A DNA stretch of 64,000 nt. Source: Methylobacterium adhaesivum. Lineage in GTDB: Bacteria > Pseudomonadota > Alphaproteobacteria > Rhizobiales > Beijerinckiaceae. The stretch lies in contig NZ_BPQD01000008.1 of assembly GCF_022179065.1 (NCBI RefSeq), forward strand, positions 62,001-126,000, in the 5' to 3' direction. The notes beneath the pieces were generated by a model. The model did not search any database and was not told the origin of the DNA. It worked only from the letters and a program-made list of their open reading frames with translations. Below are positions 19,098-29,119 of this stretch, one piece after another. How positions within the stretch are numbered: the first letter of the stretch is position 1; the number at the start of each line of letters is the position of its first letter. The position numbers and the translations under genes are program-made.

Positions 19098-20714
19098 ATG
19101 GTTGAGACGAGGCAGACCTCCTGGGGCGAAGGAGAGTTGCGTGAGGCCCTGTGCCTCATGATGATCGGCGTCTGTGCCTGGATCGCCGGAACGCAGCTCG
19201 GCCTCTTCGGCGTGTTTTTGACCTTCACCACCTTCCATCATCTCAACGACCTGCTGATGCTCGGCGTCTGCATGAGCTTTGGGCTCATGGTCGCCTCGGT
19301 GCGCAAATCGCTCACGTTGCGTCGGGTGATGATCGCACGGGACGCAGCGCGCGATCGGGCCGAGCTGGCAGCCCGCCACGATGCCCTCACGGGACTGGCC
19401 AACCGGCGTCTGTTCAAGGAGACCCTGGACGAGCGCCTGTCGCGCGCCGAACCCCCGACGATCGCCGTGCTTCTGATCGACTTAGACCGCTTCAAGTCGG
19501 TCAACGACGTCTACGGCCATGCCGCAGGCGATGCCGTGCTGTTCGCCGCCGCCGAACGGATGCGCGCCCTGAACCCGCCGGGTGGCATGACGGCGCGTCT
19601 GGGAGGCGACGAGTTCGCCGTGATGTTCGATTACGGATCCGACAGCGATGCCGTCCCGCGCTTTACCCAGCAGCTCATCGCCAGCTTGTCGAAACCCGTG
19701 GATTGGGACCGGAGCCGGATCGAGATCGGCGCCACGGTCGGCATCGCCCTCGCCACGGCGAACCATTCCGATTCCGTGTCCCTGCTGCATGCCGCCGATG
19801 TCGCCATGTACAAGGGCAAGCGCGACGGACGCGGCACCTTCCGCTTCTTTCAGGAAGAGATGGGACACGCCATCAAGCTCCGCGCCCGCATGGAGGCCGA
19901 ACTGCGCCTTGGGATCGGACGCGGCGAGATCGAACCTTTCTATCAGCCGGTGGTACAGCTACCGAGCCGGGAGCTTATCGGATTCGAGGTCCTGGCCCGC
20001 TGGCGCCACCCCGAACGGGGTCTCCTGGGTCCGATGGAGTTCATCGGCTTGGCGGAGGAGACCGGACTGATCGCCGAACTCAGCTGGGCCGTCATGCGGA
20101 AGGCATGCACGGATGCCCGGTCTTGGCCGAGCCACCTGCAACTCGCCATCAACATCTCGCCCCTTCAACTCCAGGATCGCTTGCTGCCGGAGCGCATTCT
20201 CGCCATCCTGACGGAGACTGGGTTCGCTCCCGGGCGTCTCGAGATCGAAATCACCGAGACTGCTCTTGTGAACGACCTCGAAGCCGCTCGTGTCGCCCTC
20301 AAATCCTTGCAGAATTTCGGAGTGCGCATCGCGTTGGACGATTTCGGGACCGGCTATTCAAGCTTGTATCACCTGCGCGAACTGCAATTCGACAAACTCA
20401 AGATCGACCGCAGCTACGTGGCATCGATTCCCTTGGGTGAGGACCGCGCCAAGCTCGTGGATGCCATCATCGCCCTGGGGTCGAGCCTCGGTCTGGCGAC
20501 GACGGCCGAGGGCATCGAGAATTCATCGAGCGTCGACTGGCTCGCTGACCAGGGCTGCGCCTACGGCCAGGGCTTCCTGTTCGGCAAGCCCGTGAACAAG
20601 GAAACCACCGACGGTCTCCTCGCGCTCTGGTCCGATATCGCGGGTAAGATCGTTCTCACCGACTCGGAAACGGCTCCTTCGGACCAGACCGGTCCGACGG
20701 CCGCCGCGGCCTAG
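19098..20714 (+). CDS. Membrane GGDEF-EAL cyclic-di-GMP turnover protein
   Basis: Predicted 538-residue protein. Residues about 10-75 hold two hydrophobic segments (EALCLMMIGVCAWIAG..., LLMLGVCMSFGLMVASV), which would place the enzymatic part in the cytoplasm. The diguanylate cyclase domain has an intact RLGGDEFAV motif; an RxxD inhibitory I-site is not visible before it. The phosphodiesterase domain has EVLARW, INISP, EITET, DDFGTGYSSL, KIDRSYV, TAEGIEN and QGFLF, so both activities look possible. The ATG at 19098 with GGGAGA upstream is preferred over 19017. No neighbouring partner gene is evident. Confidence 0.88.
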   Translation: MVETRQTSWGEGELREALCLMMIGVCAWIAGTQLGLFGVFLTFTTFHHLNDLLMLGVCMSFGLMVASVRKSLTLRRVMIARDAARDRAELAARHDALTGLANRRLFKETLDERLSRAEPPTIAVLLIDLDRFKSVNDVYGHAAGDAVLFAAAERMRALNPPGGMTARLGGDEFAVMFDYGSDSDAVPRFTQQLIASLSKPVDWDRSRIEIGATVGIALATANHSDSVSLLHAADVAMYKGKRDGRGTFRFFQEEMGHAIKLRARMEAELRLGIGRGEIEPFYQPVVQLPSRELIGFEVLARWRHPERGLLGPMEFIGLAEETGLIAELSWAVMRKACTDARSWPSHLQLAINISPLQLQDRLLPERILAILTETGFAPGRLEIEITETALVNDLEAARVALKSLQNFGVRIALDDFGTGYSSLYHLRELQFDKLKIDRSYVASIPLGEDRAKLVDAIIALGSSLGLATTAEGIENSSSVDWLADQGCAYGQGFLFGKPVNKETTDGLLALWSDIAGKIVLTDSETAPSDQTGPTAAAA

Positions 20715-20850
20715 GGCACAGTCCCGGAGGGCGGCTCCAGGCTTCGAAACGCGTGGCGGAGTGGCACACGCCACGGCGTCGCGTTGTCGAAGGTGCTCGG
20801 GCCGATGCCTCGACTCGGTGCCCGGTTCTCGTGGCCGGTCACGCGCACGC

Positions 20851-21870
20851 TCAGTGGGCGCGGGCGATGCAGAAATCCACCACCTGCAACAGAGCGTGTT
20901 TCATCGGGCTCTTCGGAAAGAGCGCGAGGGCATCCCGCGCCATGGCGCCGTAGTGACGCGCGCGCTCCAGGGTGTCCTCGAGGGCGCGATGGCGGCGCAG
21001 GATGGCGAGCGCAGTGGCGAGATCGTCCTCGGAGACGTCCCCGTCCTCGAGGGCGCGCTTCCAGAAGACGCGTTCCTCCTCGGTACCGCGCCGGAACGCC
21101 AGCACGATGGGCAGGGTGATCTTGCCCTCGCGGAAATCGTCGCCGACGTTCTTGCCGAGGCTGACGCTGGTGCCGCCGTAATCGAGCACATCGTCCACGA
21201 GCTGGAAGGCGATGCCGAGGTTCATGCCGTAGGCGCGGCACGCCGCCTGCTCCGCTCGGGGGCGTTCGGCGATCACCGGCCCGACCTCGCAGGCGGCGGC
21301 GAACAGCTCGGCGGTCTTGGCGCGGATGACGGCGAGGTACTCGTCCTCCGTCGTTTCGGTGTTCTTCGCGGCGGCGAGCTGCATCACCTCGCCTTCGGCG
21401 ATCACCGTGGCGGCGGCCGAGAGGATGTCGAGGGCCCTTAAGGAGCCGACCTCGACCATCATGCGGAACGCCTGACCGAGGAGGAAATCGCCCACGAGGA
21501 CGCTGGCCTCGTTGCCCCACTTGATCCGGGCCGCCACGGCGCCCCGGCGCATGTCGCTCTCGTCCACGACGTCGTCGTGCAGGAGGGTCGCCGTGTGCAT
21601 GAACTCGACGCTGGCCGCGAGCTTGACGGCGCCGTCGCCCGCATAGGCGCACAGGTCGGCCGTCGCGAGGGTCAAGATCGGGCGAAGACGCTTGCCGCCC
21701 GACGCGATGAGGTGATTGGCCACTTCGGGGATCATCTGAACCGATGAGCCGGTGCGCGACAGGATGGTCGCGTTCACGCGCTCCATGCCCGTGGCGACGA
21801 GGGCCACGAGGTCCGTGAGGCTCGCCTCCGGATCGGGACGGCTTTCATCCAAGGGTATTACGACGCCCAA
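20851..21870 (-). CDS. Long-chain polyprenyl diphosphate synthase
   Basis: Trans-prenyltransferase that builds the ubiquinone side chain (octaprenyl/decaprenyl type). Both Asp-rich motifs are present: LLHDDVVDESD with following RRG, and QLVDDVLDYGG; GGKRLRP supplies the IPP-binding Arg. I chose a TTG at 21870 (giving GVVIPLDESRPDP), preceded by GGGAGG, because it yields 339 residues, the usual family size. The frame can extend to an ATG at 22017, but those 49 residues are unlike the family and would invade the divergent promoter region. Product chain length cannot be fixed from sequence; ubiquinone-10 producers in this group would need a decaprenyl product. Confidence 0.9.
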   Translation of the reverse strand: MGVVIPLDESRPDPEASLTDLVALVATGMERVNATILSRTGSSVQMIPEVANHLIASGGKRLRPILTLATADLCAYAGDGAVKLAASVEFMHTATLLHDDVVDESDMRRGAVAARIKWGNEASVLVGDFLLGQAFRMMVEVGSLRALDILSAAATVIAEGEVMQLAAAKNTETTEDEYLAVIRAKTAELFAAACEVGPVIAERPRAEQAACRAYGMNLGIAFQLVDDVLDYGGTSVSLGKNVGDDFREGKITLPIVLAFRRGTEEERVFWKRALEDGDVSEDDLATALAILRRHRALEDTLERARHYGAMARDALALFPKSPMKHALLQVVDFCIARAH

Positions 21871-22098
21871 AACCCCGTTGCCTCCCAACTCGACGCATCC
21901 GGTGCGGATCGGCCGGAAGCGGCAGACCTCGATACCAAACCCGTCTTGCGTGACCGACTTCCGTGCGGCACCCCATCGCATGGGCTCGGAGACGCTGCAA
22001 CACGCACCATGCCGCAAGGTTTCCGGTGGCGTACGATTCGTCGGCCCTGGTCATCCCTGCCCCACGTCGTCCACCGACCGTCTCTCCCGGAAACCGTG

Positions 22099-22323
22099 AT
22101 GACCGAACTCATCCGCAGCAACGACATCGTCCTCATCGGTTTCGCCGAATCCCTCCTCAGGGGGGCCGAGATCCCGGCCTTCGTGGCGGACGGGCATATG
22201 AGCGGACTGGAGGGCTCCATCGGAGCGTTCGCGCGGCGCCTCCTCGTCCCGGCGGACCACGCCGCGCAGGCGCGGCGCCTGCTCACGGAGGCGGGCCTCG
22301 CCCATGAACTGCGTGACGCCTGA
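22099..22323 (+). CDS. DUF2007 small putative signal-transducing protein
   Basis: Predicted 74-residue cytoplasmic protein matching DUF2007 over its whole length: MTELIRSNDIVLIGFAES at the N-terminus, a central AEIPAFVADGHMS and a C-terminal LLVPADHAAQARRLL. The ferredoxin-like family often sits beside RNA methyltransferases and has no proven function. It overlaps the following methyltransferase gene by 20 bases, indicating translational coupling. It is divergent from the polyprenyl synthase gene, and the ATG at 22099 begins immediately after a CCGG-rich leader. Confidence 0.82.
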   Translation: MTELIRSNDIVLIGFAESLLRGAEIPAFVADGHMSGLEGSIGAFARRLLVPADHAAQARRLLTEAGLAHELRDA

Positions 22324-23086
22324 GACTCGGCCGCCCGACGCATGGCTCGGCGACAGCCTTAGGCTCCAGCAACCCGGGCGGGGCGCCCACCGAGCCGGCA
22401 CGGACGCGGTGCTGCTCGCGAGTCTCATCCGACCGAAGCCGGGCCTGACGATCTGCGACGTCGGCGCCGCGACGGGGGCGGTGGGACTCGCCGTCGCCCT
22501 CCGCGCGCCAGACTGCCGCGTCGTCCTCGTCGAGCGCGACCCTGACCTCGCTGGCCTCGCCCGGGCCAACGCGGCCCTGAACGGCCTGGAGGACCGAACC
22601 GTTGTCATCGAGGCGGACGTGCTCTCGAGGGGCGCCGCCCGCCGGACCGCCGGTCTCGGTCCGGACCTCGCGGATCTCGTCCTGACCAATCCCCCCTACT
22701 TCGAGGCCGGACGGCACCGGGCCTCCCCTGATTCCGGCAAGGCCACGGCCCATACCTTCGCGCCGGGCAGCCTCGACGGGTGGCTGCGGACCTGCGTCGA
22801 GATCCTTCGCCCCCGGGGTCGCCTCGGGATGATTCACCGCGCCGATGCCCTGCCCGAGTGCCTCGATGCCCTGCGGGGGCGATTCGGGGCCATCGCCGTG
22901 CGGCCGGTCCAGCCCCGAGCCGGTGCGGCTGCGATTCGCGTGCTGATCTCCGCCGTGAAGGGAAGCCGGGCCCCGTTCACCCTGCTGCCCCCCCTCGTGC
23001 TCCACGACGCGGACGGGTCGTTCACGCCGTTCGCCGCGGCGCTCCATGCGGGACATACCTGGATCGGAGACGACGACGCACCCTGA
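22304..23086 (+). CDS. TrmN6-like tRNA1(Val) adenine-N6-methyltransferase
   Basis: Predicted 260-residue class I SAM-dependent methyltransferase. The SAM motif is CDVGAATGAVGLAVALR (about 50-66), an acidic residue at the end of strand 2 is in VVLVERDP, and the catalytic NPPY motif is LTNPPYF near residue 130, diagnostic of N6-adenine or N5-glutamine methyltransferases. Similarity and length fit the TrmN6/YfiC group, which modifies A37 of tRNA1(Val). The start at ATG 22304 overlaps DUF2007; an in-frame GTG at 22313 is an alternative. The S49 peptidase gene follows within 75 bases. Confidence 0.82.
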   Translation: MNCVTPETRPPDAWLGDSLRLQQPGRGAHRAGTDAVLLASLIRPKPGLTICDVGAATGAVGLAVALRAPDCRVVLVERDPDLAGLARANAALNGLEDRTVVIEADVLSRGAARRTAGLGPDLADLVLTNPPYFEAGRHRASPDSGKATAHTFAPGSLDGWLRTCVEILRPRGRLGMIHRADALPECLDALRGRFGAIAVRPVQPRAGAAAIRVLISAVKGSRAPFTLLPPLVLHDADGSFTPFAAALHAGHTWIGDDDAP

Positions 23087-23158
23087 TTGTGCTGGCGGCG
23101 CCGTCGGAGCGCCCCATCTCTGGCGGGACCCTGCTTCAGCCTCACCGAGCGAGACACG

Positions 23159-24019
23159 ATGGCGTTCACGATTCCGACCGGCCTGCGGTCGCTTCTTCCG
23201 GCGCGCTGGCGCAAGCGTAAGCCGCGAGTCGCCGTCCTGCGCCTCGACGGCGCCATCGGTGCGGTGTCGCCGTTCCGGCCGGGGCTCTCCATCGCGGGCC
23301 TCGCCGGTCCCCTTGAACGGGCCTTCGCCACGCCGCATGTCGCGGCGGTGGCCCTGGTGATCAATTCCCCCGGTGGGTCGCCGGCCCAGTCGCACCTCAT
23401 CCATCAGCGGATCCGGGCGCTGGCGGCGGAGAAAGCCCTGCCGGTCTATGCCTTCGTGGAGGATGTGGCGGCCTCCGGGGGCTACATGATCGCCTGCGCC
23501 GCCGACGAGATCGTGGCCGACCCGACGTCCCTCATCGGCTCCATCGGGGTCGTGTCGGCGGGCTTCGGGTTCGATCGACTCATCGAGCGGCTCGGCGTGG
23601 ACCGCCGCGTCCACACCCAGGGCGACGCCAAGGCAATGCTCGATCCGTTCCGTCCCGAGAACCCCGACGACATCGCACGCCTGAAGCGGATCCAGTCCGA
23701 TGTGCAGGATCTGTTCACCACCCTGGTGCGCGGCCGGCGCCCGAGCCTCGATCCCGAGGGGGAGAACCTGTTCACCGGCGCCGTCTGGACCGGCCGCCAG
23801 GCCCTGCGCCTCGGCCTCGTTGACGGCTTGGGCGATACACGCACGACTTTGCGGGCGCGCTTCGGTGCGGAGGTTCAGCTCGTCATGATCGCGGAGAAGA
23901 AGGGGTCCCTCATCGCGCGGATTCTACGCCGGGCCGGACCCGGCAGCACCGCCGGCCTCGCCGGCGAGGCCCTGGCGGTCATCGAAGAGCGTGCCGCCTG
24001 GGCACGCTACGGCTTGTGA
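23159..24019 (+). CDS. S49 family serine peptidase (SppA/SohB-like)
   Basis: Predicted 286-residue protease of the signal peptide peptidase A family. The catalytic Ser is in EDVAASGGYMIACAAD (about Ser106) and the general-base Lys in TQGDAKAMLDPF (about Lys158); spacing fits the single-domain SppA/SohB arrangement, and LIGSIGVV is the usual segment between them. There is no clear signal peptide or membrane helix, so a cytoplasmic or membrane-peripheral location is likely. The ATG at 23159 (MAFTIPTG) is preferred to the longer frame from 23087, which directly abuts the methyltransferase stop. Substrate unknown. Confidence 0.88.
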   Translation: MAFTIPTGLRSLLPARWRKRKPRVAVLRLDGAIGAVSPFRPGLSIAGLAGPLERAFATPHVAAVALVINSPGGSPAQSHLIHQRIRALAAEKALPVYAFVEDVAASGGYMIACAADEIVADPTSLIGSIGVVSAGFGFDRLIERLGVDRRVHTQGDAKAMLDPFRPENPDDIARLKRIQSDVQDLFTTLVRGRRPSLDPEGENLFTGAVWTGRQALRLGLVDGLGDTRTTLRARFGAEVQLVMIAEKKGSLIARILRRAGPGSTAGLAGEALAVIEERAAWARYGL

Positions 24020-24050
24020 AAGCACCTGACCCTAGAGGCGCGGAACAGCC

Positions 24051-24290
24051 TTAGCGTGCGCAGTTCCCGCCGCCATAGCCGGCATAGACGATCCGAACCT
24101 TGCGGGTGCAGGTCTCGGCCTGCACGGGAGCCGGCACGGTGACGACGTCGATGGGCGTGACCACCGCCGGCATCTGCACGGCATGGGTGCCGTCCTGCGT
24201 CGCGAAGGCGTTGGAGGCGCCCATGACGAGGGGGGTTGCCGCGAGGGAAGCGGCGGCGAGGGCGGCGAAGACTGCGAAAGACGAGCGCAT
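24051..24290 (-). CDS. Small secreted hypothetical protein (79 aa)
   Basis: I do not recognise the family. The product has a Sec signal peptide (MRSSFAVFAALAAASLAATPLVMGASNAFA) and a mature part of about 50 residues containing two Cys near the C-terminus (ETCTRKVRIVYAGYGGGNCAR), which could pair. The longer frame to 24476 was rejected because its extra 62 residues are basic and lack a signal sequence at the front. It converges with the S49 peptidase gene and is divergent from glyQ. A 9-bp inverted repeat lies just upstream (24297-24356). Confidence 0.6.
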   Translation of the reverse strand: MRSSFAVFAALAAASLAATPLVMGASNAFATQDGTHAVQMPAVVTPIDVVTVPAPVQAETCTRKVRIVYAGYGGGNCAR

Positions 24291-24296
24291 GGCGCG

Positions 24297-24356
24297 TTGA
24301 TCCAACTGATGTCCGTCCGATGACGACGGTAAAGACTGCGTGATTGCTGGATCAAC
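24297..24356. promoter_or_regulatory. Widely spaced perfect inverted repeat upstream of the small secreted protein gene
   Basis: Arms GTTGATCCA (24297-24305) and TGGATCAAC (24348-24356) are perfect reverse complements 42 bases apart, in the divergent region between the 79-residue secreted protein gene and glyQ. They could be paired half-sites of a regulator or the base of an RNA stem in the leader of the minus-strand gene. Function is not known. Confidence 0.35.
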
Positions 24357-24490
24357 TTGGCAGGGAGCGTGACAGTTCCGGCCTGGTCGGGCGAATGCGG
24401 CGAAAATGCGTGTGGCGGTGAATCGGCCTCGCTTGACACCCTCGACCCGCCTCTTAAACGCTGGCCGCCCTTTCACGGACCGGATTGCCC

Positions 24491-25420
24491 ATGTCGAGCG
24501 CCGTCGATCTCGCGCCCCAGACCTCGTTCCAGGGGCTGATCCTGACGCTGCAGCGGTTCTGGGCCGCGCAGGGCTGCGTGATCCTGCAGCCCTACGACAT
24601 GGAAGTGGGCGCGGGCACCTTCCATCCGGCGACCACCCTGCGGGCCCTCGGGCCGAAGCCCTGGAAGGCGGCCTACGTCCAGCCGTCGCGCCGCCCGAAG
24701 GACGGGCGCTACGGCGAGAATCCCAACCGGCTGCAGCATTACTACCAGTTTCAGGTAATCCTGAAGCCGAACCCGCCGAACCTGCAGGAACTCTATCTCG
24801 CGTCCCTCGATGCCATCGGGGTCGATCTCAAGCTCCACGACATCCGCTTCGTCGAGGACGACTGGGAGAGCCCGACGCTCGGCGCCTGGGGCCTCGGCTG
24901 GGAATGCTGGTGCGACGGCATGGAGGTGAGCCAGTTCACCTACTTCCAGCAGGTGGCCGGTGTCGAATGCGCGCCCGTGGCGGGCGAACTCACCTACGGC
25001 CTCGAGCGCCTCGCCATGTACGTCCAGGGCGTCGAGAACGTCTACGACCTGAACTTCAACGGCGGGACCGGCGCCGACAAGGTCACGTACGGCGACGTGT
25101 TCCTGCAATCAGAGCAGGAATATTCGCGCCACAACTTCGAGGCCGCCGATACGGCGATGCTGTTTCGCCAGTTCACCGATGCCGAGAAGGCGTGCCGGAC
25201 CTACCTCGACGCTGGTGCACCGGCGGACGAGGCCGGGCCGCACCGGATGGCGCAGCCGGCCTACGACCAGTGCATCAAGGCGAGTCACGTGTTCAACCTC
25301 CTCGACGCGCGCGGGGTGATCTCGGTTACCGAGCGCCAGAGCTATATCCTGCGGGTGCGTGAATTGGCCAAAGCCTGCGGTGCGGCCTACCTCCGCACGG
25401 CCGGCGGCGGCGCGGCCTGA
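24491..25420 (+). CDS. glyQ: Glycyl-tRNA synthetase alpha subunit
   Basis: The 309-residue alpha chain of the bacterial tetrameric alpha2beta2 glycyl-tRNA synthetase, which activates glycine. Sequence matches the family end to end: [17 protein letters not shown] at the N-terminus, [16 protein letters not shown] (ATP/glycine site), [19 protein letters not shown] and the class II motif [12 protein letters not shown]. The ATG at 24491 is chosen over an in-frame TTG two codons earlier. The beta-subunit gene glyS lies 1.5 kb downstream rather than adjacent, separated by a repeat element and two other genes. Confidence 0.97.
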   Translation: MSSAVDLAPQTSFQGLILTLQRFWAAQGCVILQPYDMEVGAGTFHPATTLRALGPKPWKAAYVQPSRRPKDGRYGENPNRLQHYYQFQVILKPNPPNLQELYLASLDAIGVDLKLHDIRFVEDDWESPTLGAWGLGWECWCDGMEVSQFTYFQQVAGVECAPVAGELTYGLERLAMYVQGVENVYDLNFNGGTGADKVTYGDVFLQSEQEYSRHNFEAADTAMLFRQFTDAEKACRTYLDAGAPADEAGPHRMAQPAYDQCIKASHVFNLLDARGVISVTERQSYILRVRELAKACGAAYLRTAGGGAA

Positions 25421-25445
25421 TCCGCAAGGGGCCTTGTTTCGAACT

Positions 25446-25487
25446 GTCGGGCTCTGCCCGACACACGCCGAAGGGATGATCCCTTCG
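25446..25487 (+). repeat. Dispersed two-hairpin intergenic element, copy 2
   Basis: GTCGGGC-TCT-GCCCGAC (25446-25462) is followed by the linker ACACGC and the palindrome CGAAGGGAT-G-ATCCCTTCG (25469-25487). It begins 25 bases after the glyQ stop. It is nearly identical to the copies at 11599 and 57151. Confidence 0.78.
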
Positions 25488-25543
25488 ATATCCAAGGATC
25501 AGCGGGATCAACCTGCTGGTCCGACACGTCACGGGGACGGCCG

Positions 25544-25993
25544 ATGCGGGCGGGATGGTCAGGTCGGGTCAGTGCCATCGCTCTCTTTCTCGCGATCCTT
25601 GCGACGCCCGTCCTGGCGGAGGAGACCCCGGTCAACGTGGTTCGCCGCCTCTACGCCGAGCCCCGTGCCGGCGCGTCCGACCTTCAAACCACGCGCCTGC
25701 GCGGTCTGTTCGCCGCCGCCGCCGCGCGACCGCCATCCGGTGGTGCCCTGACCTTCGACTACCGGCTGAACCACGAGCCAGTGGCCCGCGACGTCACCGC
25801 CGATCTCAGTTTCGTGGAGACCCGGTCGGGCCCGACGCGCGCCGACGTCGACGTCAGTCTCGTCGACGACCGCCCGCAGCGCCTCGTCTACACGGTGGTT
25901 CGCGAGGATGGCGCCTGGCGCATCGACGACGTCCGGTCCCTCGGCGAGCCGAGCTGGCTGCTGTCGGCGCTCCTGAAGGGCGACATCCACTGA
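25544..25993 (+). CDS. Secreted protein with DUF3828-like fold, function unknown
   Basis: Predicted 149-residue exported protein. The signal peptide is RVSAIALFLAILATPVLAEE. The mature part ends with VYTVVREDGAWRIDDVRS, a strand-turn pattern common to DUF3828 and related NTF2-like periplasmic proteins; I base that likeness only on this segment. No catalytic motif is visible. It sits between glyQ and the EamA-family transporter gene, 19 bases before the latter, so the two may be expressed together. Confidence 0.6.
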   Translation: MRAGWSGRVSAIALFLAILATPVLAEETPVNVVRRLYAEPRAGASDLQTTRLRGLFAAAAARPPSGGALTFDYRLNHEPVARDVTADLSFVETRSGPTRADVDVSLVDDRPQRLVYTVVREDGAWRIDDVRSLGEPSWLLSALLKGDIH

Positions 25994-26012
25994 ACGCGTC
26001 CAGGCCGAGATC

Positions 26013-26843
26013 GTGAGTCCGCCCGTCGTCGTCGCGGTTCTGTTCGCGGCCGCCCTCCACGCGAGCTGGAACGCCGTTCTGCGCGGCGGCCTCGACCGGC
26101 TGCTGGCCTCCGCCCTGATGTGCCTCGCCATGGCGGCCGCCTCCGCCGTGGCGCTGATGGCCCTTCCCCTGCCGGACCCCGCGAGCTGGCCCTATGCCGC
26201 CGCCTCGGGCGTGCTCCACCTCGGTTACATGCTCGCCCTGACGGCGACCTATCGCGCGGGCGAACTCGGCGAGACCTATGCCATCGCCCGGGGGTCGTCG
26301 CCGGTCCTCGTGGCGAGTGCCGCCGCCCTCGTGGCCGGAGAGCGCCTCGGCCTCGCCGCCTGCCTCGGCATCGGGCTGGTCTCGGCCGGCATCGTCGCCC
26401 TCACCCTGCGCGCGGGCTTCCATCTGCGAGCCCTGCCGGCGGCCCTGCTCACCGGCGTGTTCATCGCGGGCTACACGGTGGTGGACGGCCTCGGCGTACG
26501 GTTCGCGGGCGATGCCGTCGCCTACACGGCCACGATGTCGCTCTCCTGGTGCCTCGTCCTGCCGGTGTTCGTGGTCGTCCGGTCGCGGGGCCTTCCGCGT
26601 GCGACGGCGCGCCAAGCCGTCTCCGGCCTCGGGGGCGGCTTCGCCTCCATCCTCGCCTACGGCATCGTCATCTGGGCGATGCAGCACGACGCCATGGGTG
26701 CGGTGTCGGCCCTGCGCGAGACGAGCGTCGTGTTCGCCGCCGTGATCGGCTGGCTGTTCCTCAGCGAACCGCTGACGACGCGGCGTCTGGCGAGTTGCTG
26801 CGCCATCACCCTCGGGGCCGCCTGCCTCGCCCTGTCGGGCTGA
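26013..26843 (+). CDS. EamA-family (DMT superfamily) membrane transporter
   Basis: Predicted 276-residue integral membrane protein with about ten hydrophobic segments in two homologous halves, each ending in an EamA-type motif ([19 protein letters not shown] in the first, [20 protein letters not shown] in the second). The drug/metabolite transporter superfamily exports or imports small metabolites; the substrate cannot be deduced here. The start is a GTG at 26013. It is placed between the secreted protein gene and glyS, an insertion relative to the usual glyQ-glyS order. Confidence 0.85.
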   Translation: MSPPVVVAVLFAAALHASWNAVLRGGLDRLLASALMCLAMAAASAVALMALPLPDPASWPYAAASGVLHLGYMLALTATYRAGELGETYAIARGSSPVLVASAAALVAGERLGLAACLGIGLVSAGIVALTLRAGFHLRALPAALLTGVFIAGYTVVDGLGVRFAGDAVAYTATMSLSWCLVLPVFVVVRSRGLPRATARQAVSGLGGGFASILAYGIVIWAMQHDAMGAVSALRETSVVFAAVIGWLFLSEPLTTRRLASCCAITLGAACLALSG

Positions 26844-26889
26844 AGGCCGCCCCCTCGACACCCCGTTCGGCCCGTCTTATTGCCAGCCC

Positions 26890-29013
26890 ATGCCCGATCT
26901 GCTCCTTGAACTCCGCTCCGAAGAAATCCCCGCCCGCATGCAGCGGCGCGCGGCGGAGGACCTGAAAAAGCTCGTCACGGACGCCCTGGTGGAGCGCGGT
27001 TTCCTCTACGACGGCGCCAAGGCCTTCGCGACGCCGCGCCGCCTCGCCCTGCATGTCGCCGGCCTGCCGGCGCGCGGCAAGGACGTGCGCGAGGAGCGAA
27101 AGGGCCCCCGCGTCGGCGCACCCGACGGGGCCGTGCAGGGCTTCTTGAAGGGCGCGGGCCTCACGAGCCTCGATCAGGCGACCATCGTCTCCGACCCGAA
27201 GAAGGGCGAGTTCTACGTCGCCGTCATCGAGAAGCCCGGTCGCGACACCCTCGACGTCCTCGCCGAGATCTTGCCGCAGATCATCCGCAGCTTCCCGTGG
27301 CCGAAATCCATGCGCTGGGGCGCGGCCTCGGCCCAACCCGGTGCCCTGCGCTGGGTACGGCCCCTGCAATCCATCGTCGCCACCTTCGGTCCTGAGACCG
27401 AGACGCCCGACGTGGTGCCGTTCAGCGTCGACGGGATCGCCGCCGGCACCACCACCTACGGTCACCGCTTCCTCGCGCCCGAGGCCATCGAGGTCCGCCG
27501 CTTCGACGATTACGTTGCGGCCCTGGAGCGCGCCAAGGTGGTCCTCGACGCCGACCGGCGGAAAGACATCATCCTGCACGACGCCCGCGACCTCGCCTTC
27601 GCGCGCGGCCTCGAACTCGTGGAGGACGAGGGCCTGCTCGAGGAGGTCGCCGGCCTCGTGGAATGGCCGGTGGTGCTTCTGGGCACTTTTGACGCCGCCT
27701 TCCTCGACATCCCCGCCGAGGCGATCCGGGCGACGATCCGCGCGAACCAGAAATGTTTCGTCCTGCGCGAAGCCGGCAGCGACCGCTTGGCCCCGGCCTT
27801 CATCCTGACCTCGAACCTCGTCGCTAGCGACGGAGGGCTGGCCATCACCGCCGGCAACGAGCGTGTGGTCCGGGCGCGGTTGTCGGATGCGAAGTTCTTC
27901 TGGGAGACCGACAAGGCGATCAAGCTGGAAGACCGGCTGCCGAAGCTCGACACCATCGTGTTCCATGAGAAGCTCGGGACGCAGGGCGCACGCGTGGAGC
28001 GGATCGCCGCCCTGGCGCGCGAACTGGCGCCCCGTGTTGGTGCCGATGCCGACTTGGCCGAGCGCGCCGCGCGCTTGGCCAAGGCCGATCTCGTCACCGA
28101 GATGGTCGGAGAATTTCCCGAGCTTCAGGGGCTCATGGGTCGCAAGTACGCCGCGCTGCAGGGCGAGCACGAGAGCGTCGCCGCAGCCCTCGAGGAGCAC
28201 TACAAGCCGGTCGGCCCGTCCGACCGAGTGCCGGCCGATCTCGTCGCCGTGGCGGTGGCACTCGCCGACAAGCTCGACACACTCGTTGGGTTCTGGGCTA
28301 TCGACGAGAAGCCCACGGGCAGCAAAGACCCGTATGCCTTGCGTCGCGCGGCACTGGGCGTCATCCGGCTGATCAGCGAACGCCAGATCAAACTGCCCCT
28401 GATAAAGTATTTCGGCACCGCGGATTTCGGATTGTCGCAAAAGAGCGTTGCTGCGCCTGAGAGGCTGGAGGGTGACTATCTCCCTGATCTCCTCGCCTTC
28501 TTCGCCGACCGCCTAAAGGTTTATCTCCGCGATCAGGGCGCCCGGCACGACCTCATCGACGCCGTGTTCGCTCTGCCGGGGCAGGACGACCTCCTGATGG
28601 TGGTCCGCCGCGTCGAGGCCCTGGGCAAGTTTCTGGAGACCGACGACGGAAAGAACCTCCTCGCCGGCTACAAGCGCGCCGCCAACATCCTGCGCATCGA
28701 GGAGAAGAAGGACGGGCGGTCCTACGAGGCCGCGCCCGATGCGGCCCTGGCCGCGCGGGGCGAGCCCGAGGAACGCACCCTGTCCGACGCCCTCGTGGCG
28801 GCGCGCGCAGCCGCGTCGGCCGCGGTGGAGCGAGAAGATTTTGCCGGCGCCATGCAGGCACTGTCGACCCTTCGCGCGCCCGTGGATGCGTTCTTCGAGA
28901 AGGTGACGGTGAATTCGGACGATCCGGCCTTGCGCGAAAACCGCCTTGCCCTCCTCAATGCCTTGCGGGCGGCGACCCGCGAGGTCGCTGACTTCTCGCG
29001 CATCGAAGGCTGA
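26890..29013 (+). CDS. glyS: Glycyl-tRNA synthetase beta subunit
   Basis: The 707-residue beta chain, which binds tRNA-Gly and is needed for aminoacylation by the GlyQ subunit. The N-terminus [25 protein letters not shown] is diagnostic, the central HD-like region contains [24 protein letters not shown], and the C-terminal DALRP/anticodon-binding part includes [22 protein letters not shown] and FFEKVTVN. It begins 46 bases after the EamA gene. Full length, with no frameshift. Confidence 0.97.
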   Translation: MPDLLLELRSEEIPARMQRRAAEDLKKLVTDALVERGFLYDGAKAFATPRRLALHVAGLPARGKDVREERKGPRVGAPDGAVQGFLKGAGLTSLDQATIVSDPKKGEFYVAVIEKPGRDTLDVLAEILPQIIRSFPWPKSMRWGAASAQPGALRWVRPLQSIVATFGPETETPDVVPFSVDGIAAGTTTYGHRFLAPEAIEVRRFDDYVAALERAKVVLDADRRKDIILHDARDLAFARGLELVEDEGLLEEVAGLVEWPVVLLGTFDAAFLDIPAEAIRATIRANQKCFVLREAGSDRLAPAFILTSNLVASDGGLAITAGNERVVRARLSDAKFFWETDKAIKLEDRLPKLDTIVFHEKLGTQGARVERIAALARELAPRVGADADLAERAARLAKADLVTEMVGEFPELQGLMGRKYAALQGEHESVAAALEEHYKPVGPSDRVPADLVAVAVALADKLDTLVGFWAIDEKPTGSKDPYALRRAALGVIRLISERQIKLPLIKYFGTADFGLSQKSVAAPERLEGDYLPDLLAFFADRLKVYLRDQGARHDLIDAVFALPGQDDLLMVVRRVEALGKFLETDDGKNLLAGYKRAANILRIEEKKDGRSYEAAPDAALAARGEPEERTLSDALVAARAAASAAVEREDFAGAMQALSTLRAPVDAFFEKVTVNSDDPALRENRLALLNALRAATREVADFSRIEG

Positions 29014-29119
29014 GAACGCTTCGAACCTTCGGAGGATTGCGCAAAAACTGACTCCGATCGGGGAACGGTCGCGCTTGGTTCATCGTTGGGAGCCGACGTT
29101 TTCGACACGGAGACCCCCC

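Noticed and set aside
20753-20774. GTGGCG/CGCCAC hairpin between the GGDEF-EAL and polyprenyl synthase genes, first considered as part of a tRNA
   Set aside because: No anticodon arm or T-loop (GTTCGA-type) sequence around it; at most a weak terminator.
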